This document shows, piece by piece, positions 43,163 through 52,203 of a DNA stretch of 64,000 bases. The DNA is from Nitrospirota bacterium. GTDB lineage: Bacteria; Nitrospirota; Thermodesulfovibrionia; UBA6902. The notes beneath the pieces are model-generated. The model saw only the letters and a list, made by a program, of their open reading frames with translations. It searched no databases and was not told the DNA's origin. Position 1 is the stretch's first letter. Each line of letters begins with the position of its first letter. The stretch spans positions 1 to 64,000 of the forward strand of contig JACQZE010000008.1 in assembly GCA_016207885.1 (NCBI GenBank). The letters are read 5' to 3'. The position numbers were made by a program, and so were the translations under genes.

Positions 43163-44517
43163 GGCTTAATCTTTTTCCATCTCCCGTTCCTGAACCGCAT
43201 AGTCATTGCGATGCCCTGAAATAAGATTGACACAGCCATGGCTATCCAAACTCCGATGGCGCCGTAACCCGCAACGATCGCAAGCATATAGGCAAGCGGC
43301 AGCCGTATCAACCAGTGTGTGCTTACAATAGCCAGCATTGCACCCTTTGTATCTCCTGCGCCTGTGAGGCTTCCTGCTAAAATTACGCCTATAGCCATAA
43401 AAGGCTCTGAGAGCATCGTTATCCTGAGATACCGGACTGTCTCCGCAAGAACATTTGCATCTTTTGCCAGCGGGGAGGATATCTCACCAGCCCATATGAA
43501 GATAGGCAGTGAGATAAAACTGACCAGCGCCATACCTGCAATAGATATGTTCCAGGCTATCTTTTCAGCTCTTTGTGGCTCGCCTGCGCCGAGGTTTTGC
43601 CCTGCAAGCACGGATGCCGCCATATTCAGCGCGAAGACAGGGAGATATATAATTGCTTCGATCCTCAGGCCGTTGGTAAGCGCAGCCATGGCCGTTATGC
43701 TGACATCCTGAAGACGGCTGAGGATGTTGTAAAGGATAACGGTTCCCGCGTTCCAGGATATCTGTATGAGCGCCGCAGGCCAGCTTATAATAATTATACG
43801 TTTGGCAAGCTCAGATGAAACATGCCATGTTCCTGCCTCTGAAAAGATATCTTTCCATCTGCTCTTTTTGAATAAGAAGAAACATATGGCCATGCCGGCA
43901 AACATAGAGATAGCGGTCGCCAGCGCGATGCCGATGTATCCTGTTCCGAGACCGAAGACCAGAAGAAAATTCAATGCGATATTGATAAGGCTGACGAAGA
44001 ACATCGCTGTCAGCGTAAGCCTCACCTCTCCGCCGGCCCTGAATACGGCGTTCGAGATTATCACCATATAATTAGGCGCAAGGGCGAATATGTAGACAAC
44101 AAAGAAGTCAACCGCAGCCTTACGGACATTCCCGGAAAAACCTGAGAGTGATATTATCTGATTCTTGAGGAGAAAACCCGGCAGTGTGAGTATGATGGCG
44201 CATATTCCGCCGAAGATAAGGGACTGCCTTGCTGTAGAAAGGGAGTCTTCGAACCTTCCGGCGCCTACCGCCCTTGAAAGTATCGCCACAGTGCCGATGC
44301 TGATGGCGTTCGCCACAACTATGACAAAAAAATAGAGCTGGCCGACAAAGCCTACAACCGCCTGTATCTCAGGGCCGAGAAAGCCGGCGACATAAATATC
44401 AGTAAGGCCTACGAGGAAATTGAAGAACATGACAAAGAGCATGGGCCATGACATGCGCCAGATATTATCCCATGTGCTTCCCTTTGTAAGGTCGCTTGTT
44501 TCGACCCTTTCAGTCAC
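43159..44517 (-). CDS. MATE-family efflux transporter
   Basis: 452 residues with twelve membrane segments in two six-helix halves. Family signs: GLTDIYVAGFLGPEIQAVVGFVGQ near the N-terminus, RAVGAG, AGQNLGAGEPQRA at the start of the second half, and GSLTGAGDTKGAM. A Na+- or H+-driven exporter of drugs or metabolites; substrate unknown. Confidence 0.93.
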   Translation of the reverse strand: MTERVETSDLTKGSTWDNIWRMSWPMLFVMFFNFLVGLTDIYVAGFLGPEIQAVVGFVGQLYFFVIVVANAISIGTVAILSRAVGAGRFEDSLSTARQSLIFGGICAIILTLPGFLLKNQIISLSGFSGNVRKAAVDFFVVYIFALAPNYMVIISNAVFRAGGEVRLTLTAMFFVSLINIALNFLLVFGLGTGYIGIALATAISMFAGMAICFFLFKKSRWKDIFSEAGTWHVSSELAKRIIIISWPAALIQISWNAGTVILYNILSRLQDVSITAMAALTNGLRIEAIIYLPVFALNMAASVLAGQNLGAGEPQRAEKIAWNISIAGMALVSFISLPIFIWAGEISSPLAKDANVLAETVRYLRITMLSEPFMAIGVILAGSLTGAGDTKGAMLAIVSTHWLIRLPLAYMLAIVAGYGAIGVWIAMAVSILFQGIAMTMRFRNGRWKKIKP

Positions 44518-44591
44518 CGGGCCTCCGTGTTAATGTGCTTTCAACATTATATCGCTAATGATGCAAAAATCCGCGCGCAGAGACTGCCTTT

Positions 44592-45920
44592 TTATCTTTC
44601 TGATACTGCTCTGCGTGTTGCTGTCTTTGTCCGGAATTTCGGATTAAAGGATTTGCGGATATCAGCGCCGCGCTCCGGCTGAACCTTGTGCCATTTTTTT
44701 GTTGCGGCTTTCTCGACGGTTGTCGCGGGCCTGGATTGAGGCCTCTTTTTCTGGTCGCGCGGCGGACGGGCAAATTCTGTATTGCGCGGCGGTGCCGGCT
44801 TTTTATAATCAAAGTCTTTCAGGATGCGGCGCTCCACCTTTTCTCCAAGTACTGACTCGATACTGCGCACCATCGCCTCGTCTTCCCTTGTGATGAATGT
44901 GAATGCATCGCCGTTTTTAGCGGCGCGCCCGGTCCTGCCTATACGGTGAGTGTATGCATCGGCTGTATCCGGTATATCGTAATTGATCACATGTGATATG
45001 CTTGAGACATCTATGCCGCGGGCTGCTATATCAGTGGCAACAAGCACCTGGAATCTGCCTTTCCGGAATCCGTCAAGAGCCTCCTGGCGTTTGTTCTGCG
45101 AGAGGTTTCCCTGAAGAGATGCCGCCTTGTAGCCTGCCTTTTCAAGCTGCTCTCCAACGCGCTTCGCGCGGTGCTTTGTGCGGGTAAAGACCAGAACAGA
45201 TTCAGTATCGGTATGGCTCAGCAGTTTAAAGAGCAGCGGTGTCTTGAGGTGATGTTCAACCGGGTAAAGCGCGTGAGCAACAGTGTTTAACGGCGCAGTG
45301 TGGTCGACCTGCACAGTTACAGGATCCTGCAGTACATCGTGTGCCAGCTTTCTGATATCATCAGGCATGGTGGCTGAAAAGAGCAGGGTCTGGCGGTCTG
45401 CCGGTATATGCTTGATGATCTTCTTTATATCAGGCAGAAAACCCATGTCAAACATGCGGTCTGCCTCGTCCAGTACAAGAACCTCTATGTTTGACAGGTT
45501 GATCGTGCGCTGGGTTATGTGGTCAAGCAGACGGCCCGGGCATGCGACTACAATATCAACTCCTGAACGGAACTTCTTTATTTGCGGGTTTATACTCACT
45601 CCTCCGTAAACAGAAGTGCTCCTGATCATTGTTCTTTTTCCAAGGCTTGTTATCGTCTCATGGATCTGCTCGGCAAGTTCACGCGTAGGAGCCACGATAA
45701 GCGCGCGTGTACGGCCCATAGGCCCTTTAATAAGCCTTTGGAGTATCGGCAGTACAAATGCCGCTGTCTTTCCTGTCCCTGTCTGTGCCAGGCCCATTAC
45801 GTCGCGTCCTTTGAGCGCAGGCGGGATAGCCTGTACCTGTATCGGTGTTGGTGTTGCATAACCCGCCGCTGTGATCCCTGCAGCGACCTTATTATCAAAA
45901 TCAAATTTCTTAAATTCCAT
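44592..45920 (-). CDS. rhlE: DEAD-box RNA helicase, RhlE type (second copy)
   Basis: 442 residues. All motifs are intact: TPIQ, AQTGTGKT, PTRELAEQI, CPGR, DEAD, SAT, VFTRTKHRAKRV, ATDIAARGID, HRIGRTGRA. The C-terminal ~75 residues are basic and variable. AAGGAG precedes the ATG. It differs clearly from the copy at 32359, so the two probably have separate RNA targets. Confidence 0.94.
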   Translation of the reverse strand: MEFKKFDFDNKVAAGITAAGYATPTPIQVQAIPPALKGRDVMGLAQTGTGKTAAFVLPILQRLIKGPMGRTRALIVAPTRELAEQIHETITSLGKRTMIRSTSVYGGVSINPQIKKFRSGVDIVVACPGRLLDHITQRTINLSNIEVLVLDEADRMFDMGFLPDIKKIIKHIPADRQTLLFSATMPDDIRKLAHDVLQDPVTVQVDHTAPLNTVAHALYPVEHHLKTPLLFKLLSHTDTESVLVFTRTKHRAKRVGEQLEKAGYKAASLQGNLSQNKRQEALDGFRKGRFQVLVATDIAARGIDVSSISHVINYDIPDTADAYTHRIGRTGRAAKNGDAFTFITREDEAMVRSIESVLGEKVERRILKDFDYKKPAPPRNTEFARPPRDQKKRPQSRPATTVEKAATKKWHKVQPERGADIRKSFNPKFRTKTATRRAVSER

Positions 45921-45949
45921 ACTCTCCTTATTTTCTGCTTTCAGACGAA

Positions 45950-45977
45950 AACAAAAGCCCCGTGTGTATTCCGGGAC
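45950..45977 (-). terminator. Possible terminator downstream of DUF116 gene
   Basis: On the minus strand GTCCCG and CGGGGC form a 6-bp stem followed by TTTTGTTTT, lying between the DUF116 gene and rhlE. Confidence 0.5.
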
Positions 45978-46013
45978 TTCCTGTTATCGTTTACTCAATG
46001 AATTTACCTCATC

Positions 46014-46817
46014 TTACTTTAAAAGCTCTTCAAGCTCTTTTACATTATAAGTAGTCTCATGCGCCTCTTTCATCCACCTGGCACAGCGGTTTGCATCGAT
46101 AGGGATGCCGACAGGGGATATGCCGGCCCTGATGCACTCTCTCATGCCATGTACAAGTTCAGGCACGCAGGCGATTCCGAGCGCGCCGACGCTTTTATGT
46201 TTTGCCCTGACCTTCTTAAAGAGCGATTTGAGGTCTGTTGTAGCTGAGATGTAAGGGTGGATATCATACTTTCTCAGCAGATTGGCGCCGAGGTTTATTA
46301 AACATTCGTTTGTGCAGCTTTTGCATATTGCCGCAATCTCTCCTGAGACAGACCTGCATTCCGGCCTGAAGTCCTTAAGGCAGTGGGCGATGAGTGCGAA
46401 TTTATATTCGCTCTTTTTAAAGGTTGTTATATATAGCCTGTTAATAAGCTCGATCTCTATCATGTAGAGGTGGTACTGCTCTTCCTTTGTGTTGATGACA
46501 GGATCGAACTTCTGACAAAGGGGTATATTTCTCAGATGCTCATTAACGCCGGTGGTATACACATATAGCGATTCTCTCAGGACTTTCTTTATAAATAATA
46601 TAAGCTGTTTATCGGTATTCCTGCCGGCCAGTTTGCTCAGAATGGAACTGCTGCCCGCTTTCTGCACATGGTCAAGGAGCATATTCACATCAGGGCACAT
46701 CAGAGTTAAAAGGTCAGTCAGTTTTCTGATCGTCTCGTAATACCGTTCTGTGCTGCTTCGCCCGCCGTATAGAGAGTATGTTTTGCCTTGCATCGTCATA
46801 ACTGAATTATACATCAA
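46014..46817 (-). CDS. DUF116 family protein
   Basis: 267 residues. The C-terminal half (from about residue 160) matches DUF116: CKSCTNECLINLGANLLRKYDIHPYISATTDLKSLF, GIACVPELVHGMRECIRAGISPVGIPIDANRCARWM. Several cysteines suggest metal or Fe-S binding. The N-terminal half is helical and not recognised. The start is uncertain (ATG 46814 or 46799 in the same frame); no clear Shine-Dalgarno. Function unknown. Confidence 0.8.
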   Translation of the reverse strand: MMYNSVMTMQGKTYSLYGGRSSTERYYETIRKLTDLLTLMCPDVNMLLDHVQKAGSSSILSKLAGRNTDKQLILFIKKVLRESLYVYTTGVNEHLRNIPLCQKFDPVINTKEEQYHLYMIEIELINRLYITTFKKSEYKFALIAHCLKDFRPECRSVSGEIAAICKSCTNECLINLGANLLRKYDIHPYISATTDLKSLFKKVRAKHKSVGALGIACVPELVHGMRECIRAGISPVGIPIDANRCARWMKEAHETTYNVKELEELLK

Positions 46818-46844
46818 GAAAAAAATATGATGAGCGATGCTGCG

Positions 46845-47372
46845 TTACAATTCAATGATGAAACACTCTCTATTGTGAAAATCGGGACGTTCGCCTGTAT
46901 GAGCCAAAGCCCTGTATGTCATCATGCTGTCTCTGTGTTTAATGACCGCGCTCATGCCCGCATTCAGTTTCTGATCTGCGAGATTGATTTTATCCAGATC
47001 AAGCTCAAGTGAAAGAAGCAGGTCGCCAGGATGGATCGATACTTTAAAAGGCAGTGATGTAAAAGCAGGTTCCTCCTGCATGCCTTCACGATACGAACTG
47101 AAGCGATAGATATTCCAGTGCCCGGCAGGTGAGATATTGAATTCCCAGTAGTTATTGGAATTCATCGGACAGAGAAATAATTCAAAAGATGTTTCTTTCC
47201 AGATGGAGTTTCTGCGTTCCGGGATATTTGCCGGAGTAGGGATGTTGAGTTTCGAAATATCGCCTGTCAATGAATAGCTGATTGCAAGCTTATTATAAGA
47301 CCGCTCAATGCTGCCTGTAATCTCAATTCCGCTTAAGTCTGATGAGAATGGCGTGAGGGAAAAGCTCTTCAT
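46845..47372 (-). CDS. DOMON-like / carbohydrate-binding family 9-like protein
   Basis: About 175 residues, mostly beta strand: MKSFSLTPF, RRNSIWKETSFELFLCPMNSNNYWEFNISPAGHWNIYRF, and GERPDFHNRECFIIEL at the end. W-K-E/D-TSFELF and YWEFN-SP are typical of a DOMON-like fold that binds sugars or heme. No signal peptide is seen. The start at 47372 overlaps the trmJ stop by 4 nt, so the genes are coupled. Confidence 0.7.
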   Translation of the reverse strand: MKSFSLTPFSSDLSGIEITGSIERSYNKLAISYSLTGDISKLNIPTPANIPERRNSIWKETSFELFLCPMNSNNYWEFNISPAGHWNIYRFSSYREGMQEEPAFTSLPFKVSIHPGDLLLSLELDLDKINLADQKLNAGMSAVIKHRDSMMTYRALAHTGERPDFHNRECFIIEL

Positions 47373-48136
47373 CTGTCCAGCTTCTTCTCTATCTGGGTGC
47401 ACAGGCCCATGAGTAAATTCAGTTCCAGTTCAGTAAGCCCGGCCCTGCCGATGAAGCGTTTCAGGCTGGTGATGATCTTCGCATTCAGATCCATGTTGCC
47501 CCTCGGTGCGTATTCAAGCAGTTCAAGTATTCCGGCTATCCTATCGTATAAAGGCGCTATCTCTCCGTGTGCTTCAAGCTCCTCAAGTAGAGAGGGCTTG
47601 TTATAATCTTTATAGTTCGCGCCGTTGGATGTAACAATGTTTTCTTCACTGTATTTTGAAAGCTCGTATGCGATTATCAGAACTGCCTGTGAAAGATTCA
47701 GAGAGGGTTGCATCTTACTGCTTGGAATCGTGATCATGAATCCGCATTCATCAACATCTTCCTTACTGAGCCCGTTCGTCTCTGTACCAAAGAGGATGGC
47801 AACTTTATTGTTTGCCGTTATGGCGCTTATCTTCTCTGCGCCCTCTGAAACAGGCAGGATCAATCCGCGGTGCATTCCTTTGCGCTGTGTTGTGCCGACA
47901 ACAACTGATTTGTCGCTTACAGCCTCTTTAACAGAATCATAGAACTTTGCAGACTTCAGCACATCATGTGCATTGCAGGCAAACCATCTCTCTTCCTTAG
48001 GCATATGCGGCGGGGGATTAACAAGGCAGAGGTTCGTGAAACCCATATTCTTCATCGCCCTTGCGGATGCTCCGATATTGCCGGGCTCTTTAGGTTCAAC
48101 AAGCACAAAATATACATTATTCTTCCATTCATCCAT
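47369..48136 (-). CDS. trmJ: TrmJ-like tRNA 2'-O-methyltransferase
   Basis: SPOUT methyltransferase that modifies position 32 of tRNAs. FVLVEPKEPGNIGASARAMKNMGF is the family N-terminus; AILFGTETNGLSKEDVDEC and IPSSKMQPSLNLSQAVLIIAYEL form the knotted SAM site. The 255-residue length includes the C-terminal helical extension of TrmJ. First gene of a two-gene operon. Confidence 0.92.
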   Translation of the reverse strand: MDEWKNNVYFVLVEPKEPGNIGASARAMKNMGFTNLCLVNPPPHMPKEERWFACNAHDVLKSAKFYDSVKEAVSDKSVVVGTTQRKGMHRGLILPVSEGAEKISAITANNKVAILFGTETNGLSKEDVDECGFMITIPSSKMQPSLNLSQAVLIIAYELSKYSEENIVTSNGANYKDYNKPSLLEELEAHGEIAPLYDRIAGILELLEYAPRGNMDLNAKIITSLKRFIGRAGLTELELNLLMGLCTQIEKKLDR

Positions 48137-48253
48137 ACCGTAGTTTATCAGGTCTCATCCCTTTCGCTCAATGCCTCTCTTTAACTTGCATAACCTTTAT
48201 TGTATCTGGTACATTTACCGCATCTTATTTTATATATTATGCGAGGTGTTCCC

Positions 48254-48568
48254 ATGTCTGAGTTTATGAATGTAACGGTTGTGAAGAAGGCGAATATTTA
48301 TTTTGGCGGAAAGGTAACGAGCAGGACAGTACTTTTCAGCGACGGCTCAAAAAAGACCCTCGGCGTCATGCTGCCGGGTGAGTATGAGTTCAATACAGCG
48401 GATAAAGAGATAATGGAGATATATTCCGGTGACCTTGATGTGCTTCTTCCGGGAGAGAGCGGCTGGAAAAAGATAAGCGGAGGCGAGTCTTTTGAGGTTC
48501 CTGCCAACGCAAAGTTCTCGCTTAAGGTCAGGGCGATTGCTGATTACTGTTGTTCTTTTATACGGTGA
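48254..48568 (+). CDS. ppnP: Pyrimidine/purine nucleoside phosphorylase PpnP (DUF1255)
   Basis: 104-residue cupin of the PpnP family, which splits nucleosides with phosphate. [28 protein letters not shown] and [24 protein letters not shown] are diagnostic, and the end [23 protein letters not shown] matches. ATG 48254 follows GAGGTG; the in-frame ATG at 48200 lies in the leader. Confidence 0.93.
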   Translation: MSEFMNVTVVKKANIYFGGKVTSRTVLFSDGSKKTLGVMLPGEYEFNTADKEIMEIYSGDLDVLLPGESGWKKISGGESFEVPANAKFSLKVRAIADYCCSFIR

Positions 48569-48578
48569 GAATCCAATG

Positions 48579-48610
48579 ACAGGAAGATACGACTGGCCGT
48601 ATCTTCCTGT
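48579..48610. terminator. 13-bp hairpin between convergent genes
   Basis: ACAGGAAGATACG (48579-48591) and CGTATCTTCCTGT (48598-48610) are perfect inverted repeats with loop ACTGGC. It has no long T-run but sits between ppnP and ettA, which converge, so it may end both transcripts. Confidence 0.6.
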
Positions 48611-48638
48611 TATTGATAGTTATAAAGAGTAATAAAAA

Positions 48639-50324
48639 TTATTGTCTTGTCAGGTGCCTGTATTTAAGCCGGTGCGGCTGGTCTGCCGCAGCGCCGAGGC
48701 GTTTCTTTCTGTCAGCTTCATATTCCGAATAGTTCCCCTCGAACCAGACCACATTGCTGTCGCCTTCGAAGGCGAGCATATGGGTGGCGATACGGTCGAG
48801 GAACCACCTGTCATGGCTGATGACAACGGCGCATCCTGCAAAATTCTCAAGCGCCTCTTCAAGCGCGCGCATCGTGTTTACATCAAGGTCGTTGGTTGGC
48901 TCGTCAAGCAGAAGGACATTGCATTCGTCTTTGAGCATGCGGGCAAGATGGACGCGGTTGCGTTCTCCGCCTGAGAGCATCGAAACTTTTTTCTGCTGGT
49001 CGCTGCCTGAAAAATTGAAGCGCGCCACATAAGCGCGTGAATTTACCTGCCTCTTGCCTAACTGAACTACATCATGGCCGTCTGAGATTATCTCCCAGAT
49101 GCTCTTTTTCGGGTCAAGGTCGTCGCGGCTCTGGTCTACGTATGCGAGCTTCACCGTCTCTCCTGTTTTAAAAGTGCCTGAATCAGGTTTTTCCTGTCCG
49201 GTTATCATGCGGAAGAGGGTGGTTTTTCCGGCGCCGTTCGGCCCGATTATTCCCACTATACCACCGGGCGGCAGGGAGAAGGTCATTCCTTCCATGAGAA
49301 TATTGTCGCCGTATGCCTTGCTCACATTATTTGCCTCAATGACCACATCGCCGAGACGCGGGCCGGGCGGGATATATATCTCAAGGTCTTTTGCGCTTTT
49401 TTCGCTATCCTGGGCAAGGAGCTGCTCATATGAGGTGATACGCGCCTTTGCCTTTGCATGCCGCCCTTTGGGAGACATGCGTATCCACTCAAGCTCGCGC
49501 TGGAGCGTCTTCTGGCGGTCGCTCTCGGTCTTCTCTTCCTGCTGAAGACGGTTCCCTTTCTGTTCCAGCCATGAAGAGTAATTACCCTTCCACGGTATTC
49601 CCTGTCCTCTGTCGAGTTCGAGTATCCAGCCTGCGACATTATCAAGAAAATACCGGTCATGGGTCACTGCTATGATGGTTCCGGCATAGCTCTGCAGATG
49701 GTGCTCAAGCCATGCGACGGTCTCTGCGTCAAGGTGGTTTGTGGGCTCGTCAAGGAGAAGTATGTCAGGCTTTTTAAGCAGGAGCCTGCACAGCGCCACG
49801 CGGCGCTTTTCTCCGCCGGAGAGGACTTTTACTGGCGTATCTCCGGAAGGGCAGCGCAGGGCATCCATCGCCATCTCAAGGCGTGAATCCAGATCCCAGG
49901 CATCAAGCGCATCGAGTCTCTCCTGCACCTTCCCCTGACGCTCGATAAGTTTGTTCATCTCATCGTCAGACATCGGCTCTGCGAACTTCTCATTTATGAG
50001 GTTGTATTCATTAAGCGCGTCTACAGTCTCCTGAACTCCTTCCTCAACTATCTGCCTGACCGTTTTGCTTTCATCGATATTCGGCTCCTGCTCGAGAAAG
50101 CCGATGGTGTGCCCCGGCGAGAGAACTGTCTCGCCGTTGAACTCCTTGTCTACCCCGGCAAGTATGCGGAGAAGGGAGCTTTTCCCTGACCCGTTAAGGC
50201 CGATGACGCCTATCTTTGCACCGTAGAAGTAGGAGAGATAGATATCTTTTAAGACAGCTTTTTTCTCATGAAACTTGCTTACCCCGATCATGGAGTAAAT
50301 TACTTTATTAGGCTCGTTGCTCAT
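48639..50324 (-). CDS. ettA: ABC-F protein EttA (energy-dependent translational throttle)
   Basis: 561 residues, two ATPase domains and no membrane part. Domain 1: GLNGSGKSS, LSGGEKRRVALCRLLL, LLLDEPTNHLD. Domain 2: GPNGAGKTT, LSGGERNRVHLARML, LLLDEPTNDLD. The arm and linker between (WLEQKGNRLQQEEKTE...) and VIYSMIGVSKFH at the start match EttA, which binds the ribosomal E site and slows the first elongation steps when energy is low. Confidence 0.95.
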   Translation of the reverse strand: MSNEPNKVIYSMIGVSKFHEKKAVLKDIYLSYFYGAKIGVIGLNGSGKSSLLRILAGVDKEFNGETVLSPGHTIGFLEQEPNIDESKTVRQIVEEGVQETVDALNEYNLINEKFAEPMSDDEMNKLIERQGKVQERLDALDAWDLDSRLEMAMDALRCPSGDTPVKVLSGGEKRRVALCRLLLKKPDILLLDEPTNHLDAETVAWLEHHLQSYAGTIIAVTHDRYFLDNVAGWILELDRGQGIPWKGNYSSWLEQKGNRLQQEEKTESDRQKTLQRELEWIRMSPKGRHAKAKARITSYEQLLAQDSEKSAKDLEIYIPPGPRLGDVVIEANNVSKAYGDNILMEGMTFSLPPGGIVGIIGPNGAGKTTLFRMITGQEKPDSGTFKTGETVKLAYVDQSRDDLDPKKSIWEIISDGHDVVQLGKRQVNSRAYVARFNFSGSDQQKKVSMLSGGERNRVHLARMLKDECNVLLLDEPTNDLDVNTMRALEEALENFAGCAVVISHDRWFLDRIATHMLAFEGDSNVVWFEGNYSEYEADRKKRLGAAADQPHRLKYRHLTRQ

Positions 50325-50403
50325 CTTGTTTTATTTCCTTTCTTTAGGTTGCTGCATATAAAAATTTTGCGGTTTTGAAGTATAGCATAATGAAGTATAA
50401 ACG

Positions 50404-50438
50404 TAAAAAAAGCAGGCTGCATTTTATTGCAGCCTGCT
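50404..50438 (-). terminator. Terminator of cold-shock gene 2
   Basis: AGCAGGCTGCA (50411-50421) pairs perfectly with TGCAGCCTGCT (50428-50438); seven T on the minus strand. Confidence 0.93.
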
Positions 50439-50462
50439 TTTGAGTTTGAAAGATCTACAAAC

Positions 50463-50663
50463 TTATATCTTTTTGATGTTTGTTGCTTTCGGGCCTTTGT
50501 CGCCTTTTTCTACTTCAAAGGTTACCTGATCGCCTTCTGACAAGCTCTTGAATCCTTCGCCTACGATCTCTGAGTAGTGAGCAAAGACATCTGTTCCGTT
50601 TTCCTGGGTGATGAAACCGAAGCCTTTGGACTCGTTAAACCATTTTACAGTTCCTTTTGGCAT
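50463..50663 (-). CDS. cspA: Cold-shock protein (second copy)
   Basis: 66 residues, [20 protein letters not shown]..., differing from the first copy at about ten positions. RNP motifs KGFGFI and DVFAHYSEI are intact. AAGGAGG precedes the ATG. Leader and terminator also resemble those of copy 1, so the whole locus, not only the frame, was duplicated. Confidence 0.95.
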   Translation of the reverse strand: MPKGTVKWFNESKGFGFITQENGTDVFAHYSEIVGEGFKSLSEGDQVTFEVEKGDKGPKATNIKKI

Positions 50664-50775
50664 GTAGCATACCTCCTTATAAATTTTTGAAGCTTAAGGT
50701 AGGTATGTCATCGTAAACCGTAAAGTCGTTGCTTTTCGAGGCTTAAAAATAACGATTACTTCCTTAATCTTCTTA
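50664..50775 (-). promoter_or_regulatory. Conserved cold-shock 5' leader 2
   Basis: Same Shine-Dalgarno-proximal block as leader 1 (ATACCTCCTTATAAATTTTT on the plus strand) and the same upstream blocks GAGGCTTA and TTACTTCC, although the sequence between them differs. Confidence 0.45.
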
Positions 50776-50852
50776 AAAGAATTTACATAATTATCAAAAA
50801 ATAGTCAAGAATAATCTTGTAATAATGATATTGCGTTTCAGGCAATCCTCTA

Positions 50853-51368
50853 TTACAGTATCCCGACGATCTCTATGTCAAAATTAAGCGTTTTTCCGGC
50901 AAGCGGATGGTTAAAGTCCATCACTACGGTATCTTTTTTGACTTCCTTAACTGTTACGATCACTGTCTGTCCTTCCGGGCTTATGGCCTGAAGGGTCATT
51001 CCCGGCGCTGGAACTATAGTAGCAGGCAGCTCTGTAAGCGGCATCTCCTGAATTGCATCCGGATCTACTTCCCCGTATCCGTCAGCCGGGCTTAACTTGA
51101 ATGATTTTTTTTCTCCGAGTTTCATGCCTTTAATCGCATCTTCAAATCCCGGAACTACCTGGTTGTCTCCGACCTTGAATTCAAAAGGTTCATTATCTAT
51201 TGATCTGTCAATGACCTTGTCATCAACTGTCAGCGTGTAAAGAACCTTTACCGTATTGCCGTCTGCAACCTCGGCGGCCTTCTGTACCGTTTCCTCAGCA
51301 GAAACGGCAATACATCCAAAAATCGTTAAAAATACTGCCAGTATGGCTACTAATGGTGTTCTCTTCAT
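50853..51368 (-). CDS. Exported FKBP-type peptidyl-prolyl isomerase (SlyD-like)
   Basis: 171 residues. A signal peptide (MKRTPLVAILAVFLTIFGCIAVSA) is followed by a SlyD-like FKBP domain: VKVLYTLTVDDKVIDRS, PFEFKVGDNQVVPGFEDAIKGMKLGEKKSFKL, ADGYGEVD, an IF-type insert (MPLTELPATIVPAPGM), and VVMDFNHPLAGKTLNFDI. Should fold proteins in the periplasm. The histidine-rich tail of cytosolic SlyD is absent. A cysteine in the signal region might allow lipidation, but AVSA cleavage looks more likely. Confidence 0.92.
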   Translation of the reverse strand: MKRTPLVAILAVFLTIFGCIAVSAEETVQKAAEVADGNTVKVLYTLTVDDKVIDRSIDNEPFEFKVGDNQVVPGFEDAIKGMKLGEKKSFKLSPADGYGEVDPDAIQEMPLTELPATIVPAPGMTLQAISPEGQTVIVTVKEVKKDTVVMDFNHPLAGKTLNFDIEIVGIL

Positions 51369-51576
51369 GATATCTGAAAATCTCCTTGGATTTATATTGA
51401 AGTTAAGGGATACACCTTCCGATAATCTTCAGTAATTAGAGTGACATAAACAGGTGTAATTATCAAGACAGGTGTTTTATGCCTAAGCAATTAACAAGGT
51501 GCGTATGATACTATAATGAGCATTTCGCAGTTATCAATATCTTTATCTATTTCACTTGAACTGAGGGGTTAATATC

Positions 51577-52191
51577 ATGCATGAAATGATTATGTGGCTG
51601 GTCGATACTATCGGCGTCATGGGCTATCCCGGCATCTTTTTGCTCATGGCTATGGAGAGCTCTATCATTCCAGTTCCGAGTGAGCTTGTGATGCCGCCTG
51701 CAGGATACCTTGCCCAACAGGGAGAGATGAATATCTGGATCGCTATCTTCTGGGGTACGGCAGGGAGCCTTGTGGGCGCTTACGCGAACTATTTCGCATC
51801 CCACTATTTAGGCAGGCCGCTTCTGCTGAAGTACGGCAAGTACGTCTGGATCACTGAAGAAAAATTTGCCAAGGTTGAAAAGTATTTCCATGAACACGGA
51901 GAGATATCAACTTTCATAGGAAGATTGCTGCCAGTGGTGAGACACCTGATTTCGCTTCCTGCCGGACTTGCAGGGATGAACCACTTCAAGTTCACTCTTT
52001 ACACTCTCATGGGCGCGGGCATCTGGGTGACTATTCTGACCTTCATCGGCTATTTCTTAGGCGCAAATCAGGATCTGATCATGCAATATTCCCATCAGGC
52101 TTTGGCAGGTGTAGTAATCGTCAGCGCTGTTATCATCTACTTTTACATCAGGTCGCATAAAAAGAAGAGCGCCGGTGCAGTTAGGGATTAA
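51577..52191 (+). CDS. DedA family membrane protein
   Basis: 204 residues with about five membrane segments. Conserved DedA parts: ESSIIPVPSELVMPPAGYLA, GTAGSLVGAYANYFASHYLGR and FIGRLLPVVRHLISLPAGLAGM (the F-R-P-R-S-AG pattern). The family includes undecaprenyl-phosphate and phospholipid flippases. The start is ATG after GAGGGGTT. The 208 bp upstream (51369-51576) hold no feature I can name. Confidence 0.92.
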   Translation: MHEMIMWLVDTIGVMGYPGIFLLMAMESSIIPVPSELVMPPAGYLAQQGEMNIWIAIFWGTAGSLVGAYANYFASHYLGRPLLLKYGKYVWITEEKFAKVEKYFHEHGEISTFIGRLLPVVRHLISLPAGLAGMNHFKFTLYTLMGAGIWVTILTFIGYFLGANQDLIMQYSHQALAGVVIVSAVIIYFYIRSHKKKSAGAVRD

Positions 52192-52203
52192 GAAGAAGAA
52201 GGC

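Noticed and set aside
46079-46096. TGGCACAGCGGTTTGCA as a sigma-54 promoter
   Set aside because: GG-GC spacing is one base too long, it lies inside a gene on the opposite strand, and no gene follows in its direction.
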